Source of the DNA: Chlorocebus sabaeus
Lineage: Eukaryota > Chordata > Mammalia > Primates > Cercopithecidae
DNA: 64,000 nt
Assembly (NCBI RefSeq): GCF_047675955.1
Contig: NW_027327622.1
Coordinates: 1 to 64,000 of the forward strand
Reading direction: 5' to 3'
Part shown: one piece after another, positions 5,876 through 17,218 of the stretch
Layout of the letters: each line of letters starts with the position of its first letter
Numbering within the stretch: position 1 is the stretch's first letter
Notes under the pieces: model-generated
What the model saw: only the letters and a program-made list of their open reading frames with translations
What the model was told of the DNA's origin: nothing
Database searches by the model: none
Program-made: the position numbers and the translations under genes

Positions 5876-8812
5876 TTTGCAAATTCCACAAGAATAGTCT
5901 TAAGGAAAAGATTCTGGAGGGGAAAGCTATAACTCTGTGAGATGAATTGACAGAACACAAAACAGTTTCACAGAAACCTTCTTTCCAGTTTTTAACTGAA
6001 GAAATTTCCTTTTTCACCATAGCGCTCTATGGGCTTCCAAATAAGACTTTGCAAATCGCACAAGAACAGTCTTAGCGAAAGGCTTGTTGAGGGGAAAGCT
6101 GTTAATCTGTGAGATGAATTAACAGAACACAAGGCAGTTTCTCCGAAAGCTTCCTTTAAGTTTTTATCTTAGGTAATTTCCTTTTTCACCACAGCCCTCT
6201 ATGGGCTTCCCAACATCACTTTTCAAATTACACAAGAACAGTCTTAGCGAAAGGCTTCTTGAGGGGAAAGCTGTAACCCTGTGAGTTGAATTAACAGAAC
6301 ACAAAGCAGTTTCTCCGAAGGCTTCTATTCAGTTTTTACCTTAGAATATTTCCTTTTTCACCATAGCCCTGTAAGGGCTTCCAAATATAACTTCGCAAAT
6401 TCCACATGAAAAGTCTTAGTGAAAAGCTTCTTGAGGGGAAGCTGTAACTCTCTGAGATGAATTAATAGAACACAAAGCAGTTTCTCAGAAAGCTTCTTTC
6501 CACTTTTTAACGGAAGATATTTCCTTTTTCACCATAGCCCTCTATGGGCTTCCAAATATGACTTTGAATATCTCACAAAAACATTCTTAGCGAAGGCTTC
6601 TTGTGGGGAAAGCTGTAACTCGGTCAGATGTATAATTAACAGAACACACGGCAGTTTCTCAGAAAGCTTCTTTTCAGTTTTTAACTGAAGATATTTCCTT
6701 TTTCATCATACCCCTCTATGAGCTTCCAAATATCACTTTGCAAATTCCACAGTAACAGTCTTAGCGAAAGGCTTCTGGAAGGGAAAGCTGTAACTGTGTG
6801 AGATGAATTAACAGAACACAAAGCAGTTTCTGTGAAAGCTTCTTTTCAGTTTTTATCTTAGGCTATTTCCTTTTTCACCATAGCCCTGAATGGGCTTCGA
6901 AATATCACTTTGCAAATTCCAAAACAACAGTCTTAGCGAAAGCTTTCTGGAGGGGAAAGCTGTAACTCTCTGAGATGAATTAACAGAACACAAAACAGTT
7001 TCTCAGAAAGATTCTTTCCAGTTTTTAACGGAAGATATTTCTTTTTTCACCATAACCCTCTATGGGCTTCCAAATATCACTTTGGAAATGCCACAAGAAC
7101 AGTCTTAGCAAAAGACTTCTTGAGGCGAAAGCTGTAACTCTTTGAGATAAATTAACAGAACACAAATCAGTTTCTCAGAAAACTTCTTTCAAGTTTTTAA
7201 CTGAAGATATTTCCTTTTTCACCATAGCCCTCAATGGGTTTCCAAATATCACTTTGCACATCCCACAAGAACAGTCTTAGCGAAAGTCTTCTTAAGGGGA
7301 ATGCTCTAGCTCTTTGAGATGATTCAACAGGACACAAAGCAGTTTTTCAGAAAGCTTCTTTTCAGTTTCTATCTTAGGCTATTTCCTTTTTCACCATAGC
7401 CCTCTATGGTCTTCCAAATATCACCTTGCAAATTCCACAAGAACAGTCTTAGCGAAAAACTTCTGGAGGGGAAAGCTCTAATTCGGTGAGATGTATTAAC
7501 AGAAAACACGCCAGTTTCTCATAAAGCTTCTTTCCCCTTTTTAACGGGAGATATTTCCTTTTTCACCATAGCCCTCTATGGGTTACCAAATATGAATTTG
7601 CAAATTGCACAAGAAGAGTCTTAGTGAATGGCTTCTTGAGGGGAAAGCTCAAACTCTGTGAGATGAACTAACAGAACACAAAGCAGTTTCTCAGAAAGCT
7701 TCTTTTCTGTTTTTAACGGAAGATATTCCCTTTTTCAACATAGCCCTCTAGGGGCTTCGAAATTTTGCTTTGCAAATTCCACAAGAACAGTCTTAGCCAA
7801 AGACTTCTGGAGGGGAAAGCTGTAACTCATGAGATGAAATAACAGAACACAAAGCAGTTTCTCAGAAAGCTTCTTTCCAGTTTTTAAGGGAAGATATTTC
7901 CTTTTTCATCATAGCCATCTATGGGCTTCCAAATATCACTTTGCAAATTCCACAAGAACAGTCTTAGTGAATGGCTTCTTGAGGGGAAAGCTGTAAATCG
8001 GTGAGATGAATAAACAGAACACAAAGGAGTTACTCATAAAGCTTCTTTCCAGTTTTTAACTACAGATATTTCCTTTTTCACCATAGCCCTCTATGGGCTT
8101 CCAAAATCACTTTGCAAATTCCACAAAACAGTCTTAGCGAAAGGCTTCTGGAGAGCAAAGCTGTAATTCTGTGAGATAAATTAACAGAACACAAAGCAGT
8201 TTTTCAGAAATCTTCTTTCCAGTTTTCATCTTAGGATATTTCCTTTTTCACCCATAGCCCTCTATGGGCTTCCAAATATCACTATGCAAATCCCACAGGA
8301 ACTGTCTTAGCGAAAGGCTTCCTGTGGAGTGGCTTCTTGAGGGGAAAGCGGTAACACTGGGAGATTAACTAACAGAACACAAAGCAGTTTCTCAGAAAGT
8401 TTCTTCTCGTTTTTTATCTAAGGATATTTCCTTTTTCACCATAGCCCTCTATGGGTTTCCAAATATCACTTTGCAAATTTCACAAGAACAGTCTTAGTGA
8501 ACGGCTTCTTGAGGAGAAAGCTGAAACTCTGTGAGATGAACTAACGGAACACAAAGCAGTTTCTCAAAGAGCTTCTTTTCGGTTTTTAGCGGAAGATATT
8601 TACTTTTTCACCATAGCCCTCTATGTGCTTCCAAATATCACTTTTCAAATTCCACAAGAGCAGTCTTAACGAAGGGCTTCTGGAGGGGAAAGTTGTAACT
8701 CTGTGAGATAAATTAACAGAACAGAAAGCAGTTTCTCAGAAAGCTTCTTTCCAGTTTTTAACTGAAGATATTTCCTTTTTCACCATAGCCCGATAGGGGT
8801 TCCAAATATCAC
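5876..8812 (+). repeat. HOR copy 3, long class
   Basis: A 2937-bp L copy. Monomer 1 carries GAATAG with the ATTGACAG form. CCATAACCC in monomer 7 groups it with copies 1 and 2. Monomers 12/13 are mixed (GGGCTTCC and TTTGCAAA with GTGAATGGC). Monomers 14-16 are L-type, but monomer 17 reverts to TTTTTAACTG with CCCGATAGGGG as in copy 4, suggesting an exchange near the end. ACTTCGCAAATTCC at the start of monomer 4 is private. Confidence 0.92.
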
Positions 8813-10659
8813 TTTGCAAATTCCACAAGGGTAGTCTTAAGGAAAAGATTCGGGAGGGGAAAGCTATAACTCTGTGAGATGAATTGACAGAACACAAAAC
8901 AGTTTCACAGAAACCTTCTTTCCAGTTTTTAACTGAAGAAATTTCCTTTTTCACCATAGCGCTCTATGGGCTTCCAAATAAGACTTTGCAAATCGCACAA
9001 GAACAGTCTTAGCGAAAGGCTTGTTGAGGGGAAAGCTGTTAATCTGTGAGATGAAATAACAGAACACAAGGCAGTTTCTCCGAAAGCTTCCTTTAAGTTT
9101 TATCTTAGGTAATTTCCTTTTTCACCACAGCCCTCTATGGGCTTCCCAACATCACTTTTCAAATTACACAAGAACAGTCTTAGCGAAAGGCTTCTTGAGG
9201 GGAAAGCTGTAAACCTGTGAGTTGAATTAACAGAACACAAAGCAGTTTCTCCGAAGGCTTCTATTCAGTTTTTACCTTAGAATATTTCCTTTTTCACCAT
9301 AGCCCTGTAACGGCTTGCAAATATAACTTTACAAATTCCACATGAAAAGTCTTAGTGAAAAGCTTCTTGAGGGGAAGCTGTAACTCTCTGAGATGAATTA
9401 ATAGAACACAAAGCAGTTTCTCAGAAAGCTTCTTTCCACTTTTTAACGGAAGATATTTCCTTTTTCACCATAGCCCTCTATGGGCTTCCAAATATGACTT
9501 TGAATATCTCACAAAAACATTCTTAGCGAAGGCTTCTTGTGGGGAAAGCTGTAACTCGGTCAGATGTATAATTAACAGAACACACGGCAGTTTCTCAGAA
9601 AGCTTCTTTTCAGTTTTTAACTGAAGATATTTCCTTTTTCATCATACCCCTCTATGAGCTTCCAAATATCACTTTGCAAATTCCACAGTAACAGTCTTAG
9701 CGAAAGGCTTCTGGAAGGGAAAGCTGTAACTGTGTGAAATGAATTAACAGAACACAAAGCAGTTTCTGTGAAAGCTTCTTTTCAGTTTTTATCTTAGGCT
9801 ATTTCCTTTTTCACCATAGCCCTGAATGGGCTTCGAAATATCACTTTGCAAATTCCAAAACAACAGTCTTAGCGAAAGCTTTCTGGAGGGGAAAGCTGTA
9901 ACTCTCTGAGATGAATTAACAGAACACAAAACAGTTTCTCAGAAAGATTCTTTCCAGTTTTTAACGGAAGATATTTCTTTTTTCACCATAGCCCTCTATG
10001 GGCTTCCAAATATCACTTTGGAAATGCCACAAGAACAGTCTTAGCAAAAGACTTCTTGAGGCGAAAGCTGTAACTCTTTGAGATAAATTAACAGAACACA
10101 AATCAGTTTCTCAGAAAACTTCTTTCAAGTTTTTAACTGAAGATATTTCCTTTTTCACCATAGCCCTCAATGGGTTTCCAAATATCACTTTGCACATCCC
10201 ACAAGAACAGTCTTAGCGAAAGTCTTCTTAAGGGGAATGCTCTAGCTCTTTGAGATGATTCAACAGGACACAAAGCAGTTTTTCAGAAAGCTTCTTTTCA
10301 GTTTCTATCTTAGGCTATTTCCTTTTTCACCATAGCCCTCTATGGTCTTCCAAATATCACCTTGCAAATTCCACAAGAACAGTCTTAGCGAAAAACTTCT
10401 GGAGGGGAAAGCTCTAATTCGGTGAGATGTATTAACAGAAAACACGCCAGTTTCTCATAAAGCTTCTTTCCCCTTTTTAACGGGAGATATTTCCTTTTTC
10501 ACCATAGCCCTCTATGGGTTACCAAATATGAATTTGCAAATTGCACAAGAAGAGTCTTAGTGAATGGCTTCTTGAGGGGAAAGCTCAAACTCTGTGAGAT
10601 GAACTAACAGAACACAAAGCAGTTTCTCAGAAAGCTTCTTTTCTGTTTTTAACGGAAGA

Positions 10660-10661
10660 TT
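10660..10661 (+). other. 31-bp deletion junction in monomer 11, copy 4
   Basis: GGAAGAT joins TTCGAAA directly, removing the box and hairpin of monomer 11. The identical junction is seen at 13223/13224, 19067/19068, 24736/24737, 30579/30580, 36422/36423, 39328/39329, 42234/42235, 45140/45141, 53921/53922 and 59765/59766. One ancestral deletion that spread is therefore more likely than repeated events. I see no microhomology at the breakpoints. Confidence 0.93.
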
Positions 10662-10745
10662 TCGAAATTTTGCTTTGCAAATTCCACAAGAACAGTCTTA
10701 GCCAAAGACTTCTGGAGGGGAAAGCTGTAACTCATGAGATGAAAT

Positions 10746-10773
10746 AACAGAACACAAAGCAGTTTCTCAGAAA
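10746..10773 (+). other. 342-bp deletion junction, monomers 12 to 14
   Basis: Sequence up to CATGAGATGAAATAAC is monomer 12. From GAAATCTTCTTTCC onward it is monomer 14. The crossover lies in about 28 bp shared by both (AACAGAACACAAAGCAG onward). The equivalent interval in copy 5 (13321 to 13663) is exactly 342 bp, so two monomers were removed in register, as expected of unequal exchange. Confidence 0.88.
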
Positions 10774-11375
10774 TCTTCTTTCCAGTTTTGACCTTAGGAT
10801 ATTTCCTTTTCCACCCATAGCCCTCTATGGGCTTCCAAATATCACTATGCAAATCCCACAGGAACTGTCTTAGCGAAAGGCTTCTTGTGGAGTGGCTTCT
10901 TTAGGGGAAAGCGGTAACACTGGGAGATTAACTAACAGAACACAAAGCAGTTTCTCAGAAAGTTTCTTCTCGTTTTTTATCTTAGGATATTTCCTTTTTC
11001 ACCATAGCCCTCTATGGGTTTCCAAATATCACTTTGCAAATTTCACAAGAACAGTCTTAGTGAACGGCTTCTTGAGGAGAAAGCTGAAACACTGTGAGAT
11101 GAACTAACAGAACACAAAGCAGTTTCTCAAAGAGCTTCTTTTCGGTTTTTAGTGGAAGATATTTACTTTTTCACCATAGCCCTCTATGTGCTTCCAAATA
11201 TCACTTTTCAAATTCCACAAGAGCAGTCTTAACGAAGGGCTTCTGGAGGGGAAAGTTGTAACTCTGTGAGATAAATTAACAGAACAGAAAGCAGTTTCTC
11301 AGAAAGCTTCTTTCCAGTTTTTAACTGAAGATATTTCCTTTTTCACCATAGCCCGATAGGGGTTCCAAATATCAC

Positions 11376-14280
11376 TTTGCAAATTCCACAAGGGTAGTCT
11401 TAAGGAAAAGATTCGGGAGGGGAAAGCTATAACTCTGTGAGATGAATTGACAGAACACAAAACAGTTTCACAGAAACCTTCTTTCCAGTTTTTAACTGAA
11501 GAAATTTCCTTTTTCACCATAGCGCTCTATGGGCTTCCAAATAAGACTTTGCAAATCGCACAAGAACAGTCTTAGCGAAAGGCTTGTTGAGGGGAAAGCT
11601 GTTAATCTGTGAGATGAAATAACAGAACACAAGGCAGTTTCTCCGAAAGCTTCCTTTAAGTTTTATCTTAGGTAATTTCCTTTTTCACCACAGCCCTCTA
11701 TGGGCTTCCCAACATCACTTTTCAAATTACACAAGAACAGTCTTAGCGAAAGGCTTCTTGAGGGGAAAGCTGTAACCCTGTGAGTTGAATTAACAGAACA
11801 CAAAGCAGTTTCTCCGAAGGCTTCTATTCAGTTTTTACCTTAGAATATTTCCTTTTTCACCATAGCCCTGTAAGGGCTTCCAAATATAACTTTGCAAATT
11901 CCACATGAAAAGTCTTAGTGAAAAGCTTCTTGAGGGGAAGCTGTAACTCTCTGAGATGAATTAATAGAACACAAAGCAGTTTCTCAGAAAGCTTCTTTCC
12001 ACTTTTTAACGGAAGATATTTCCTTTTTCACCATAGCCCTCTATGGGCTTCCAAATATGACTTTGAATATCTCACAAAAACATTCTTAGCGAAGGCTTCT
12101 TGTGGGGAAAGCTGTAACTCGGTCAGATGTATAATTAACAGAACACACGGCAGTTTCTCAGAAAGCTTCTTTTCAGTTTTTAACTGAAGATATTTCCTTT
12201 TTCATCATACCCCTCTATGAGCTTCCAAATATCACTTTGCAAATTCCACAGTAACAGTCTTAGCGAAAGGCTTCTGGAAGGGAAAGCTGTAACTGTGTGA
12301 GATGAATTAACAGAACACAAAGCAGTTTCTGTGAAAGCTTCTTTTCAGTTTTTATCTTAGGCTATTTCCTTTTTCACCATAGCCCTGAATGGGCTTCGAA
12401 ATATCACTTTGCAAATTCCAAAACAACAGTCTTAGCGAAAGCTTTCTGGAGGGGAAAGCTGTAACTCTCTGAGATGAATTAACAGAACACAAAACAGTTT
12501 CTCAGAAAGATTCTTTCCAGATTTTAACGGAAGATATTTCTTTTTTCACCATAGCCCTCTATGGGCTTCCAAATATCACTTTGGAAATGCCACAAGAACA
12601 GTCTTAGCAAAAGACTTCTTGAGGCGAAAGCTGTAACTCTTTGAGATAAATTAACAGAACACAAATCAGTTTCTCAGAAAACTTCTTTCAAGTTTTTAAC
12701 TGAAGATATTTCCTGTTTCACCATAGCCCTCAATGTTTTTCCAAATATCACTTTGCACATCCCACAAGAACAGTCTTAGCGAAAGTCTTCTTAAGGGGAA
12801 TGCTCTAGCTCTTTGAGATGATTCAACAGGACACAAAGCAGTTTTTCAGAAAGCTTCTTTTCAGTTTCTATCTTAGGCTATTTCCTTTTTCACCATAGCC
12901 CTCTATGGTCTTCCAAATATCACCTTGCAAATTCCACAAGAACAGTCTTAGCGAAAAACTTCTGGAGGGGAAAGCTCTAATTCGGTGAGATGTATTAACA
13001 GAAAACACGCCAGTTTCTCATAAAGCTTCTTTCCCCTTTTTAACGGGAGATATTTCCTTTTTCACCATAGCCCTCTATGGGTTACCAAATATGAATTTGC
13101 AAATTGCACAAGAAGAGTCTTAGTGAATGGCTTCTTGAGGGGAAAGCTCAAACTCTGTGAGATGAACTAACAGAACACAAAGCAGTTTCTCAGAAAGCTT
13201 CTTTTCTGTTTTTAACGGAAGATTTCGAAATTTTGCTTTGCAAATTCCACAAGAACAGTCTTAGCCAAAGACTTCTGGAGGGGAAAGCTGTAACTCATGA
13301 GATGAAATAACAGAACACAAAGCAGTTTCTCAGAAAGCTTCTTTCCAGTTTTTAAGGGAAGATATTTCCTTTTTCATCATAGCCATCTATGGGCTTCCAA
13401 ATATCACTTTGCAAATTCCACAAGAACAGTCTTAGTGAACGGCTTCTTGAGGGGAAAGCTGTAAATCGGTGAGATGAATAAACAGAACACAAAGGAGTTA
13501 CTCATAAAGCTTCTTTCCAGTTTTTAACTAAAGATATTTCCTTTTTCACCATAGCCCTCTATGGGCTTCCAAAATCACTTTGCAAATTCCACAAAACAGT
13601 CTTAGCGAAAGGCTTCTGGAGAGCAAAGCTGTAATTCTGTGAGATAAATTAACAGAACACAAAGCAGTTTCTCAGAAATCTTCTTTCCAGTTTTGACCTT
13701 AGGATATTTCCTTTTCCACCCATAGCCCTCTATGGGCTTCCAAATATCACTATGCAAATCCCACAGGAACTGTCTTAGCGAAAGGCTTCTTGTGGAGTGG
13801 CTTCTTGAGGGGAAAGCGGTAACACTGGGAGATTAACTAACAGAACACAAAGCAGTTTCTCAGAAAGTTTCTTCTCGATTTTTATCTTAGGATATTTCCT
13901 TTTTCACCATAGCCCTCTATGGGTTTCCAAATATCACTTTGCAAATTTCACAAGAACAGTCTTAGTGAACGGCTTCTTGAGGAGAAAGCTGAAACTCTGT
14001 GAGATGAACTAACAGAACACAAAGCAGTTTCTCAAAGAGCTTCTTTTCGGTTTTTAGCGGAAGATATTTACTTTTTCACCATAGCCCTCTATGTGCTTCC
14101 AAATATCACTTTTCAAATTCCACAAGAGCAGTCTTAACGAAGGGCTTCTGGAGGGGAAAGTTGTAACTCTGTGAGATAAATTAACAGAACAGAAAGCAGT
14201 TTCTCAGAAAGCTTCTTTCCAGTTTTTAACTGAAGATATTTCCTTTTTCACCATAGCCCTCTAGGGGTTCCAAATATCAC
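11376..14280 (+). repeat. HOR copy 5, short class
   Basis: A 2905-bp S copy with 17 monomers, one base below the modal 2906 because of AAGTTTTATC in monomer 2. It carries GGGTAG and GATTCGGG. It has CCAGATTTTAACGG in monomer 7 (shared with copy 18), and CCTGTTTCACC with CAATGTTTTTCC in monomer 8 (shared with copies 8 and 20). The downstream half is the pure S haplotype: GGGCTTCC, GTGAACGGC, AACTAAAG, type a monomer 14, CTCGATTTTTATC and AACAGAAC. Confidence 0.92.
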
Positions 14281-17218
14281 TTTGCAAATTCCACAAGGGT
14301 AGTCTTAAGGAAAAGATTCGGGAGGGGAAAGCTATAACTCTGTGAGATGAATTGACAGAACACAAAACAGTTTCACAGAAACCTTCTTTCCAGTTTTTAA
14401 CTGAAGAAATTTCCTTTTTCACCGTAGCGCTCTATGGGCTTCCAAATAAGACTTTGCAAATCGCACAAGAACAGTCTTAGCGAAAGGCTTGTTGAGGGGG
14501 AAAGCTGTTAATCTGTGAGATGAATTAACAGAACACAAGGCAGTTTCTCCGAAAGCTTCCTTTAAGTTTTTATCTTAGGTAATTTCCTTTTTCACCACAG
14601 CCCTCTATGGGCTTCCCAACATCACTTTTCAATTTACACAAGAACAGTCTTAGCGAAAGGCTTCTTGAGGGGAAAGCTGTAACCCTGTGAGTTGAATTAA
14701 CAGAACACAAAGCAGTTTCTCCGAAGGCTTCTATTCAGTTTTTACCTTAGAATATTTCCTTTTTCACCATAGCCCTGTAAGGGCTTCCAAATATAACTTT
14801 GCAAATTCCACATGAAAAGTCTTAGTGAAAAGCTTCTTGAGGGGAAGCTGTAACTCTCTGAGATGAATTAATAGAACACAAAGCAGTTTCTCAGAAAGCT
14901 TCTTTCCACTTTTTAACGGAAGATATTTCCTTTTTCACCATAGCCCTCTATGGGCTTCCAAATATGACTTTGAATATCTCACAAAAACATTCTTAGCGAA
15001 GGCTTCTTGTGGGGAAAGCTGTAACTCGGTCAGATGTATAATTAACAGAACACACGGCAGTTTCTCAGAAAGCTTCTTTTCAGTTTTTAACTGAAGATAT
15101 TTCCTTTTTCATCATACCCCTCTATGAGCTTCCAAATATCACTTTGCAAATTCCACAGTAACAGTCTTAGCGAAAGGCTTCTGGAAGGGAAAGCTGTAAC
15201 TGTGTGAGATGAATTAACAGAACACAAAGCAGTTTCTGTGAAAGCTTCTTTACAGTTTTTATCTTAGGCTATTTCCTTTTTCACCATAGCCCTGAATGGG
15301 CTTCGAAATATCACTTTGCAAATTCCAAAACAACAGTCTTAGCGAAAGCTTTCTGGAGGGGAAAGCTGTAACTCTCTGAGATGAATTAACAGAACACAAA
15401 ACAGTTTCTCAGAAAGATTCTTTCCAGTTTTTAACGGAAGATATTTCTTTTTTCACCATAGCCCTCTATGGGCTTCCAAATATCACTTTGGAAATGCCAC
15501 AAGAACAGTCTTAGCAAAAGACTTCTTGAGGCGAAAGCTGTAACTCTTTGAGATAAATTAACAGAACACAAATCTGTTTCTCAGAAAACTTCTTTCAAGT
15601 TTTTAACTGAAGATATTTCCTTTTTCACCATAGCCCTCAATGGGTTTCCAAATATCACTTTACACATCCCACAAGAACAGTCTTAGCGAAAGTCTTCTTA
15701 AGGGGAATGCTCTAGCTCTTTGAGATGATTCAACAGGACACAAAGCAGTTTTTCAGAAAGCTTCTTTTCAGTTTCTATCTTAGGCTATTTCCTTTTTCAC
15801 CATAGCCCTCTATGGTCTTCCAAATATCACCTTGCAAATTCCACAAGAACAGTCTTAGCGAAAAACTTCTGGAGGGGAAAGCTCTAATTCGGTGAGATGT
15901 ATTAACAGAAAACACGCCAGTTTCTCATAAAGCTTCTTTCCCCTTTTTAACGGGAGATATTTCCTTTTTCACCATAGCCCTCTATGGGTTACCAAATATG
16001 AATTTGCAAATTGCACAAGAAGAGTCTTAGTGAATGGCTTCTTGAGGGGAAAGCTCAAACTTTGTGAGATGAACTAACAGAACACAAAGCAGTTTCTCAG
16101 AAAGCTTCTTTTCTGTTTTTAACGGAAGATATTCCCTTTTTCAACATAGCCCTCTAGGGGCTTCGAAATTTTGCTTTGCAAATTCCACAAGAACAGTCTT
16201 AGCCAAAGACTTCTGGAGGGGAAAGCTGTAACTCATGAGATGAAATAACAGAACACAAAGCAGTTTCTCAGAAAGCTTCTTTCCAGTTTTTAAGGGAAGA
16301 TATTTCCTTTTTCATCATAGCCATCTATGGGTTTCCAAATATCACTTTCCAAATTCCACAAGAACAGTCTTAGTGAATGGCTTCTTGAGGGGAAAGCTGT
16401 AAATCGGTGAGATGAATAAACAGAACACAAAGGAGTTACTCATAAAGCTTCTTTCCAGTTTTTAACTACAGATATTTCCTTTTTCACCATAGCCCTCTAT
16501 GGGCTTCCAAAATCACTTTGCAAATTCCACAAAACAGTCTTAGCGAAAGGCTTCTGGAGAGCAAAGCTGTAATTCTGTGAGATAAATTAACAGAACACAA
16601 AGCAGTTTTTCAGAAATCTTCTTTCCAGTTTTCATCTTAGGATATTTCCTTTTTCACCCATAGCCCTCTATGGGCTTCCAAATATCACTATGCAAATCCC
16701 ACAGGAACTGTCTTAGCGAAAGGCTTCCTGTGGAGTGGCTTCTTGAGGGGAAAGCGGTAACACTGGGAGATTAACTAACAGAACACAAAGCAGTTTCTCA
16801 GAAAGTTTCTTCTCGTTTTTTATCTAAGGATATTTCCTTTTTCACCATAGCCCTCTATGGGTTTCCAAATATCACTTTGCAAATTTCACAAGAACAGTCT
16901 TAGTGAACGGCTTCTTGAGGAGAAAGCTGAAACTCTGTGAGATGAACTAACGGAACACAAAGCAGTTTCTCAAAGAGCTTCTTTTCGGTTTTTAGCGGAA
17001 GATATTTACTTTTTCACCATAGCCCTCTATGTGCTTCCAAATATCACTTTTCAAATTCCACAAGAGCAGTCTTAACGAAGGGCTTCTGGAGGGGAAAGTT
17101 GTAACTCTGTGAGATAAATTAACAGAACAGAAAGCAGTTTCTCAGAAAGCTTCTTTCCAGTTTCTAACTGAAGATATTTCCTTTTTCACCATAGCCCTCT
17201 AGGGGTTCCAAATATCAC
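14281..17218 (+). repeat. HOR copy 6, long class
   Basis: A 2938-bp L copy: GGGTAG with GATTCGGG, five Gs in monomer 2, CTTCTTTACAG, AAATCTGTTT and TTACACATCC. This marker set is shared with copies 17 and 22 (apart from CGGG). Downstream it is pure L haplotype. Private changes include CACCGTAGCGC in monomer 1 and CAATTTACAC in monomer 3. Confidence 0.92.

Larger units (their letters stand above)
8813..11375 (+). repeat. HOR copy 4, short, two monomers deleted
   Basis: Only 2563 bp and 15 monomers. It has the S-class 31-bp gap at 10660/10661 and a further 342-bp loss joining monomer 12 to monomer 14. It carries GGGTAG, GATTCGGGAGG and AAGTTTTATC. CTGTAACGGCTTGC at the end of monomer 3 is shared only with copy 8. 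Private changes include GTGTGAAATG, CTTCTTTAGGGG, GAAACACTGTG and TTAGTGGAAG. Short antisense or sense ORFs of 60-75 codons here are translations of satellite and not genes. Confidence 0.93.

Noticed and set aside
8736..8957. Antisense 73-codon ORF, repeated at 11299-11520, and a 66-codon relative at 19896-20096
   Set aside because: They are translations of monomers 17/1 or 15/1 on the minus strand, opened by small variants. The predicted peptide repeats the same segment at both ends because the DNA is a tandem repeat. Most HOR copies close these frames with stops.
10649..10852. Antisense 67-codon ORF in copy 4
   Set aside because: It exists only because the 31-bp and 342-bp deletions bring satellite frames together. 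No gene features are visible.
10892..11107. Sense 71-codon ORF in copy 4
   Set aside because: Pure satellite (monomers 15/16), dependent on private substitutions such as CTTTAGGGG and ACACTGTGAG. Stops occur in other copies.
8813..11375. Copies 4 and 7 as assembly errors
   Set aside because: Junctions fall in homologous stretches at exact monomer multiples, and flanking copies have private variants, so real unequal exchange is plausible. Only reads could exclude collapse, so the features are kept with this caveat.
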